From Pleurotus ostreatus/Saccharomyces cerevisiae fusant (lineage: Eukaryota; Opisthokonta): 13,473 nucleotides of DNA. The position numbers were made by a program, and so were the translations under genes. The DNA is taken from positions 1 through 13,473 of the forward strand of contig JAMQCK010000965.1 of the NCBI GenBank assembly GCA_024196135.1, given 5' to 3'. Shown piece after piece: positions 1-7,400 of this stretch (its first letter is position 1; the number at the start of each line of letters is the position of its first letter). The notes beneath the pieces were generated by a model, which was not told the origin of the DNA, made no database searches, and saw only the letters and a list, made by a program, of their open reading frames with translations.

Positions 1-1798
1 CCCATAATCGCTGCCGTCTTCAGCGGCACGGACTTGTTCTCGACCTGGTCGGACAGCAGCGCGGCGGCCGCGTCCGCCTCCGTGCGTACGCCGGAGTGGA
101 GGATACCGGTGGCGAGGAGCGCGCCGGCCTTGATGTGCTCCTCCGACGAGTAGGTGTACTTGTCGACGTGACTGAGGCCGACGTCGGTGTCCCAGAGGAG
201 ACTGAGACCCAAGGATGCTGCGGCGCTCATCATGCCGTGATCCTTGTTCTTGTAGATCCAGCTGTTGCCTTCGTCGGCCTCGACCATGAGCTTGTCGTTG
301 CCGAAGCCGGCGTTGACAAAGGCATTGACAAAGGTGCCGGCCAAGTTTGCGCGCGCGGAGTCAACCGATGGCGCATTAGGGCCTTGAGAGGCAAGTCAGT
401 ATGCTGTCAAAGGGTCCCACATATGCCAACTTACGAGTGTTTTCCAAGTGGGTCTTGTAGACGTCCTCCAAACTCTTCGCTTCTGCCACGCCAAGCTCCT
501 TCCCAAAGTCGCGGAACGATGCGCTCAGGCGGGTGTTGCTGAGGCACTCAACGAGGTCGTCTGGAAGTTCGTCTTCGACGTCGGCGTCGCCGTCCTCGTC
601 TGTCGACGGTTGTAGCCAGGTGATTGGGATCGATGCGCGCGCAAGCATGAATGCAAGCTGACGCTTCATGAGTCTGTTTGTGGCGTTAGCAACTACACGA
701 TCAACACGGTACAGGACTGCTTACGGGTTGGCAGGAGCATTGAAGTCTTCGCGAATGAGTTCGCGGTCGCCCAGACGTATAGCGATCGAAAGCGCGTCCG
801 GGAACTTCGAATGCCTCGAATATATGGAGTGCGTCGTTCGCAAGAACGCGACATCGTCAGGCGGAGGAAGCAGGTTCACACAGCGGATCATATACTGGCA
901 GACGCGCTGGTAGGTGTTCTCGTCAACAAGCTCGACAAGCTCGTCCACGATCTCGAGCTCCTCCAGCAGATCGACCGCGTCCGGCTCCGCATTGTGGCCA
1001 AGCAGGAACACCGCGCACTGCTTCGCGAGCGTGCGCAGGTCGTCGATGCTGCCCACCTCCAGGGCGACGGGCTTCTTCTCGGCGGTCTCTTCGGGCGCCT
1101 CGCGGATGCTGTACTCCTCGCCGAGCTCGGCGGCGATGTGGCGGACGTATTCGTGCCCCCAGTTTCCGGGATCGGCGAGAGGGGAGTCGGTGGGGCGCAT
1201 GGATGCTGCCAGAAGGTGATAGCGCAGAGTACCCCGCGGTTCTGTGTCGGAGTAGGTCATGGCGAGCACGGATAGGATATCAGCAAAGAGGCTCTGTTAG
1301 TCTGTTAGCATGATTGTCACCCAGATGCGCGACTGGGCGTACCTTGTCCTCGGATGCTGGCCATGCCTCATACAACTTCTGCAGATCGGGGTAGTGAGGT
1401 CGTAGGAACTTCAGAGGTTTGGGCACAGAGGTCATCGAGGACGTAGATGTCCTGATGAGCGTTCGTAAGGTTTCGAGAGCAGGCCTGTACAGGCTAGTGT
1501 TTGGCTCCTGCGAGTACCCATGAGCATCTGATCATCGGGACGCGTTTGCAAACGCACCTTCAGCCTCTCCACCAACATCTCCAACTCATTCTTCAGCTGA
1601 AGATCCTCCTCAGACTACGTGATGTCAGTCATGTATATCCAACCAACATCAATCTGTATGGCGTACCATGTCCTCCGATTCCTTCGAATCATCGAGCTTG
1701 GACAGACCCTCGAAGGCCGTCTTCTCTGAATCCTTCTTCTCCGGCTTCTTGGGGTCCTCCGTAGGGACAGTAAGCTCGAATTCCGTCGGCTGGGGCAT
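1..1798 (-). CDS. RPN1: 26S proteasome regulatory subunit Rpn1 (PSMD2), 5' part, six exons, runs off left edge
   Basis: Rpn1 is the non-ATPase scaffold of the 19S base; in the family it docks ubiquitin receptors, shuttle factors and Ubp6. I read exons at 1667-1798, 1558-1614, 1343-1507, 725-1293, 435-673 and 1-382 (minus strand), separated by introns of 52, 50, 49, 51 and 52 nt with GT...AG ends and CTAAC-like branch sites. All phases close, giving about 514 residues of a protein usually 900-1000 long. Family-typical stretches include [52 protein letters not shown] and, near the window edge, the first PC repeats ([26 protein letters not shown]). The start at 1798 has A at -3 and gives [16 protein letters not shown] followed by a Lys/Glu-rich acidic segment, as expected for fungal Rpn1. 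An in-frame ATG at 1936 would add 46 residues. The identity is secure; the exact N-terminus is less so. Confidence 0.95.
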
Positions 1799-2217
1799 GA
1801 TGGCTGGAAGTAAGGAATATAATGCGGTGACGCCCAAGACGCGAGACGCGTAAGCGCGGACGCGTCTGGATTTCCAAATGGGGACATTTCTTTGTGTCTG
1901 CTTGCCAAATCCTTCCATGTTGAACTTCGCGCTCATCCCACCCACACCGAAGTTTCAGTCTATCCACAGATAAAAAGATGTATGGCGAGATAGTACATAA
2001 TGATTGTAAGCTACGTAGGCTATGTAAAGCAGCGGTGCGCTAGTAGTGTACGACGACGTCTGGTTGAGATATCTGGAGCCGGACCCTCCGATGGAAAACG
2101 ATAGCGAGTCTACAGTGGTGTGTAAGGGGACGTTGAGTGTTGATCCTGTATGTCTAACAAAGCGCGCGGCCCCGTGTAGTAAAGCCTGAGTTCCTTCCAA
2201 TGATGCAGCAAAGCAGC
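1799..2217. other. Intergenic region: RPN1 5' region and 3' region of the neighbouring gene
   Basis: This 419-bp gap must hold the RPN1 leader and promoter and the 3' UTR of the upstream minus-strand gene. On the minus strand an open frame continues from the RPN1 ATG back to a TGA just beyond 1945, so the proximal part could be coding or 5' UTR. I saw no convincing TATA box, no yeast-type PACE element (GGTGGCAAA) and no AATAAA. No separate gene is supported. Confidence 0.5.
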
Positions 2218-3937
2218 TCACCCCCTCGAATTATGAAGCAGTCCACCCCAGGCGCGCGGCAGTCCCTTTCTCGAGTCGGTGTTCCTCCGACTATTACTTC
2301 CTTCCAGGAACATGAGATATTCCTCTGCAGCATCGTTCAGGTCAACAGCGTGATCCGCCGGCCTTGGCACCGGGGAGGCGTTGACCACGTCGCGTACGGA
2401 CCTGTCGCTCCGCATCGTGCCGCTCTTCGGGAACGTCGACGATGACGGTGTAGGCGGCGGGGCTAGGTGTCTTCGCAGGCTGCGGATAGAGTGTTGTCGC
2501 TTCGGCGGGACAAGCATCTTGGCCAGGTTCAGCTCGCCCTCATCCTCGCTCGACACCACAGATCCGGAGCTGAGATGGTCTTCGCCGCCTTCCTCGTCTT
2601 CAAGTGCCCGCAGAGGGTCGCTCTGAGTATCTGTACGAGCGAGACTGGGTACAGCGACACGATCCCCGCCTGCACGCTTGCCCTGTTTCCGCCCGCGTCG
2701 AGGAGGACATGGGTCCGGAACCTCCAGCGAAGGTGCTTTCCGATGCGCTGTCGAGACGTTGCGCCTGCTGTTGTTCCGCGCGAGCGAGTTGCTCCGACTC
2801 GCAGGCGCACTTCTGCACAGAACCTGCGTCTCGCTAACGCTAGCAGTGCTGACACTGCGCTTCGATAGCACCAAATACGACGGCGGTCCAGACGGCGGCG
2901 GAGGTAATAGCTCGTTCTCCTTGCCCTTGTGCGGACCACCGACGTACCCCGCGCCACCAAACATGACCGCACGCGCAACGGTCTGCAGCCACGTCTGTGG
3001 TAGCGGTGGTTGCTCGGAGTGCGACGTCTGCATTGACGGCAGAGCCTGTGGTCTCACCACCGGCGGCGTGGACCTCGGACGCTGCATATGCGGCGCGGAT
3101 AATTGTCGCGGGTGCCCTGACACATGGCGTGCAGGCAGTGGCTGGTGCGCGAACTTCTCCTGCTGGCGCCGGAGCGACGCGATGGACGCGCTATGCCGGA
3201 CATCCCGCGGGAGCGGGCGATGCAGCGGCGCCATGGGGTTCGGCGGGAGAGGCGGCTTGTGCGCGATGCGCTGCTGCTTCGGCGGCCTCGGCGTGCGGGT
3301 CGGCGTGCGCGTGAGGCTCTCGACGGACGAGTTTAGCGGGGATGTCGAGTACATGGGCGAGTTGCGCTGCTGCTGCCGGTTCGCCAGCGGCGACGTCCTC
3401 GTGGGCGTAAAGGGGCGCGGCGGGGGTGTGGGTGTGGGCGTCGAGCCATCGAGGTTGGGGCTCGACGGCCGGCTGTTCGCCGTCGAGCCTGGGATGAGGC
3501 CAGAGAAGAAGTTGACGACGGAGCCAACCCTGTCCTGCCTGAGGGGCACCGGCCGCTTGGGCTCGGGCGACTCGTGCTTGACGCGCTCGGACTCGGGCGT
3601 GAACACGCGCGTCTCCTTGTACCCCGCCTCGCGCAGGAGGTCCTCCAGGCGCTCGTACGTTTGCGACGTGCCCCGTCGGTGCAGCGGGACCCGCCCCAGG
3701 TTGTCCGGATAGCGCGTAGCGCGAGCGCGCGCATTGCGCACAGGTGTCCGCGGCGGCGGGGATGTGGAGGAATTCGTAGAGATTGAGGACTGAGTGAGTG
3801 ATGGCGATATCTCAGAGGAGGCGGACGACCGTGACATGGCGGACTGGACAGCCTGTCAGCTCGCCACTGCCAAACAGAGCAGCGCGGCAACGCACCTGGT
3901 AGTCCGCGGGATAGTTCTCTGCGCGGTTGGGATACAT
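2218..3937 (-). CDS. Hypothetical disordered Ser/Pro/Arg-rich protein, two exons, 555 aa
   Basis: I do not recognise this family. Exon 2 (2218-3843) is a single long open frame. Exon 1 (3896-3937) encodes MYPNRAENYPADYQ and joins in phase 0 across a 52-nt intron (3844-3895, GTGCGT...CTGAC...CCAG), the same size and style as the RPN1 introns; without it, translation would start at 3837. The protein is low in hydrophobic residues and rich in Ser, Pro, Arg and Thr-Pro. Only three segments look ordered: about 58-102 (contains YERLEDLLREAGYKETRVF), about 120-133 (VGSVVNFFSGLIPG) and about 298-317 (WLQTVARAVMFGG). There is an acidic patch around 429-452 and a possible short helix near the C-terminus (AAEEYLMFLEG). 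CDK-type sites (TPVR about 47, TPTR about 160 and 194) and a KEN motif (322-324) suggest a regulated, short-lived protein, but that is inference. No signal peptide or membrane segment is seen. Confidence 0.7.
3844..3895 (-). other. Predicted spliceosomal intron in the disordered-protein gene
   Basis: The 52-nt segment starts GTGCGT, ends CCAG and has a CTGAC branch-like motif near its 3' end. Splicing joins CAG to TCC GCC ATG in phase 0. Without it the upstream ATG at 3937 runs on in a frame that does not join the main open frame. Length and signals match the five RPN1 introns. Confidence 0.65.
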
Positions 3938-4212
3938 CGCGGCGTCCGCTGAGCTCCTCGTCACGTTCGCGTCGGGCGTCTTCTGAGCGTGTTCGCGTTG
4001 CAATTACAGTAATCGAGATTGGTCCTCGACACAATTAGGTGCATAGAATATTCAGGAGTGTAAGGCGAGTGCTGGAGATCCTAGGTCGATGCTGCGCAGA
4101 CCGTGTTCATTCTCCAGTCGAGATGTCGAGGAGGGGTCGAGGAAAAGTGATGGTTTGCGGGCGTTTGCCGTGGGGATTTTTCCATATGCGTAAATTGCTT
4201 CCGCACACATGT
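3938..4212. promoter_or_regulatory. Residual 5' flank / presumed proximal promoter of the disordered-protein gene
   Basis: About 275 bp lie between the predicted start codon at 3937 and the LINE insertion point. This is all that remains of the native upstream region before transposon sequence begins. On the minus strand the frame continues upstream of 3937 to another Met at about 4003, so a longer N-terminus is possible. No TATA or CCAAT box stands out; the promoter role is inferred from position only. Confidence 0.35.
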
Positions 4213-4222
4213 CATACGCTCG
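4213..4222. repeat. Target-site duplication, copy next to the LINE 3' end
   Basis: CATACGCTCG directly abuts the poly(T) tract (the element's poly(A) tail on the minus strand) and recurs at 12305-12314. Both copies are followed by at least four T on the plus strand, so the duplication could be 10 to 14 bp. A T-rich edge fits target-primed reverse transcription, in which the tail pairs with nicked target DNA. Confidence 0.92.
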
Positions 4223-4245
4223 TTTTTTTTTTTTTTTTTTTTTTT
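4223..4245 (-). repeat. Poly(A) tail of the LINE (23 nt, seen as T on the plus strand)
   Basis: An uninterrupted run of 23 T on the plus strand marks the 3' end of the minus-strand element, immediately beside the target-site duplication. A homogeneous run this long is normally eroded quickly, which supports recent insertion. Its exact length could also be affected by sequencing or assembly error. Confidence 0.9.
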
Positions 4246-4471
4246 GGTGGATGCCTTTGTCTCGGGGAGCCGAGGGCGCGTTACTGCGTCATGTACGGCT
4301 ACAACCCTATACCAGCGAATGCTAGTAGACAGCATGTAAGGTTTTCGAGGAAAAGCGCAAAAAAACCTCGAGAGTCCGGCTAAATTCAATATTGACACCG
4401 CGGGGAAATGCCTTACGCACTGAGTGTGGGACTCCAAGGAGAGAACAGAGTGCCACCCCCCCTTCCGCACT
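4246..4471 (-). other. LINE 3' UTR with small stem-loops
   Basis: The 226 nt between the ORF2 stop and the tail hold three candidate hairpins: AGAGTG/CACTCT at 4448-4473, overlapping the stop; TCGAGG/CCTCGA at about 4347-4373 with an A/T-rich loop; and CTCGG-(4 nt)-CCGAG at 4261-4274, only 15 nt from the tail. In several LINE families a 3' stem-loop is the recognition site for the element's own reverse transcriptase, so the last one is the best candidate here. No AATAAA is seen. Confidence 0.55.
4261..4274 (-). promoter_or_regulatory. 3'-terminal stem-loop of the LINE (candidate reverse transcriptase recognition hairpin)
   Basis: A perfect 5-bp stem with a 4-nt loop sits just inside the poly(A) tail. 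Its position matches 3' hairpins that some LINE proteins bind to start target-primed reverse transcription. The structure is seen directly; the function is inferred. Confidence 0.35.
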
Positions 4472-7400
4472 CTATCCCCCCTTGATACCCACTAAAACCC
4501 CGCTTTCGCCTACCCATCTAGGCGGGAGACTCTTAAAGTCCCGGATGACCGGGCGCCATGTCGATACAACTAAACCTTCGGGCAGAGCCCTCTTTTCGTA
4601 TCTCTTATGCGTCATTCTTCTGTCCAGGTCAAGTCGCCTGTTCATCTCCGACCTCCATCTGCTCCGGACCTCCTGAGGGGAGAAGTCGACTCCGTCGTTT
4701 CTTATCACCCTCTCGCATCTTATCTTCCAGATAAGATAAGCTGATGTCGTGATTATGATTACCCAGAGTCTTTCGAGGTGCCTTATCCTCTCTCCTTCCC
4801 CATTTGTGAAGACGGCGCATGCAGCACCCATCACCGTCCCGAAGTTCGGCGCGCGCCAAACCCTGCCGGTCTCGCCCCACAGTGATTCGGCGAGGGCCCA
4901 TATCTCTCTTTGCCCCGGTGAGTCGCACTGGAACAGTATATGATTCATGGATTCTATGGTGTTGCACTTTTTGCACGTCGCGCGTGCTCGTTTCTCCTCG
5001 TGCTCAGGTCTGCTTCCATCGTAGATTTCGAGCCACTTGTTCCCAACCATGTAGGCGTTGTGGATTGATGTCCAAAGGAAGTTCGTGCACTCGGGCATTA
5101 TCGCTTTATTGCGAAGCCCCTTCCACACCTGTCCCGCCGTGACTTTGACGCTATACGCGTCTTCTGTCGCTGCAATAATCCGTTCCACATTTCTCTCCGA
5201 GGTGGGTCGTGCCTTGAGCTTCTTCATCTTTTTCGCTCTAATCGCTTTATAGGCTAGCGCTTGTGTTATACATTGAAGCTTCGCTCCGGTGAGACGGAGT
5301 TCTCTTGGAATGTTTGTTTCGACTTCGTCCGCTGACTGTTTGCGCGCTCCCGCTCCAGCAAGTTTGTCTGCCTCCTCGTTTCTCGGATGCCCATTATGGC
5401 CTTTTATCCAATGGAAACTCGTTCTCGCCTTCCTTTGTCGGAGAGCCGCAATCGTTGCCCTTGTGAGATCCGCATTCTTCTTCCCAATGAATCCGATGTC
5501 TTCGAAGTGTTCCCGCCATATTGTGAGTGAATTCATGACTGTTTTCGAGTCAGTTTCTTGCGTGAGCGCTCGTCGCGCGCTCGCTCCCTGCGTTGCTAGC
5601 AGGGCGCCAACTATTTCGCCTGCTTGATTCGATTGTTCCAGGTGGTCTGGGAGACGTATACTCTTGTTCCTTGCGTCCCCATGGCCGAAGAAGACTCCCG
5701 CGCCTGCCTTCGCATCCGCCCAGCCGTTGTTCAGGCAAGATCCGTCTGTCGCCACAATCAGTGAGTCCTCGTAAGTTTCGTCCATTGACATATCGACCTT
5801 TTCATTATAGGTTTCGCCTTCGGTGAAGATTCTAAAGGCGTTTCCCAGGTTGCCCTGGACTGTGATGTTCCTGTCAAAATCTGCCTTGTCTCTTGCGGCC
5901 ATTCGCGGTCTCACGCGCGTCTCGTAGTCTTCGGGGTGTTCGCCTCTCGGGTCCCATTTACTCGGGAGTGTGTCCAAGAATCGTTCGGCCCTCTCGAAGC
6001 ACGCATCCGGGAATTCGCATCCCTCTTCCGTCCTCATATTCTCGCAGGTCTCGCATGGGCACAAACGTCGTCTTCTCCTGTGGGTCGGCTCGCTTCGGTG
6101 CGAGGCCATCAGCTCGAAATCCCCCACGGTGCGCAACTTGTGACTGTCTCGTAAGCATTCAGTCGCTCTCGATTTCGCCGCCATCTGATTCATTTTCGTC
6201 TTGTCGGCGTGTATATGGTACCACATCGGCATGCTCCTTAGAATTTCCCTCGAGAACGCCAGACCTTCCAGCCTGACCCCATGCTCCTTTGCAGTTTCGA
6301 GTAGTGTTTTCAGGAACAGAGGCATTTTCCGCTTCGTTTGTACTCCTTTTTCCAAATTCTTCCAAGTTTGCAGGAAGGGGTTGATCCGAAGTTCAGGTTC
6401 ACGCGGGATCGTGTTCGACGGTATGTAGTCCGGTGCCGCCAGCAGCGCGTCTACTAAATACGCCCACAGTGGCCTCTCGCCTCCGAAGTTCAGGTACTCC
6501 TTGAGCCACATCGTGTTAATCGCCTCATTTCTTGCGTCCAGGTCAACCAGTTTTATACCTCCCTGCTCGATTGGCGCGTATAGATGCTCCATTGCTACCG
6601 GGCCTACCGTCTTGCCTGCCCATATGAAGTCTCTCGTGAGTGCTTGCAGTCTTTTGAGGACGCTATCCGGCATCTGCTGAACATCCGTCAGAAACTGCGT
6701 CATTCCTGCTGCCACTTGTTGCGCTGCGTGTCGCCTCGCTTCCATTGAATTGTGGCCAACGCTCCATCTTTTGAACGCCTTGATTATCTTCTCGATTGTC
6801 GGCGCCCACGCAATGTACTCGTCGACACCGTTTCCAAACCAGCCGCCCAGGATTCTTACGACTTGTCCCTCGTCTGCGATGCGCGCCGAGGAAGGGTAGT
6901 TCTTCCAATTTCGTCCGCTCTTGAACTCGCTTATCATCTCGATCCTGTACTGTTTGTTCCCTATAGGTATGATCTCGGTTTTCCCTATGTTGAACTTCGC
7001 TTTTGACGCGATGCACCACCTATCCATGATTTTCTGCAGGGTATCGAAATCGTCGTCTTCGGTCAAGTACACCGTCGTATCGTCCGCGTATAATGTCGCC
7101 TTGAGCGTCTCGTCATATCCCGGTATCGCAAACCCTTTTAGGTCGGACTGCCTTATCATCGCTGACAAGGGTTCTATTGCTAGGTTGAACAGGAGGCACG
7201 ACAGGGGGTCGCCTTGTCTGACGCCTCTATATACGGTGAAGTTCCGACTGAGTACGCCGTTTATCATCACTGACGTCTTCGCGTTCTCATAGAGTGACTG
7301 GACTAGGGCTATAAATGGTTCTGGTAGATTGAAAGCGTCCAGCACGCGCCACAGATAGTCGTGAGCTATTTTATCATATGCCTTTTCCTGGTCTAGCGCT

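Noticed and set aside
1955..2221. 88-residue minus-strand frame between RPN1 and its neighbour
   Set aside because: It has no ATG-led context or family resemblance and lies where 3' UTR and promoter are expected. Its only relevance is the GTGAGC overlap reported separately.
2678..3712. 344-residue plus-strand open frame opposite the disordered-protein gene
   Set aside because: It is a mirror of a GC-rich, Ser/Pro/Arg-rich coding region. The Cys/Gly-rich translation has no ordered spacing like a known zinc domain and no splice logic.
4223..4245. Poly(T) tract as an RNA polymerase III terminator or a simple microsatellite
   Set aside because: Its position at the 3' end of a minus-strand LINE, touching a target-site duplication, is fully explained as a poly(A) tail. 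No tRNA or 5S-like gene precedes it.
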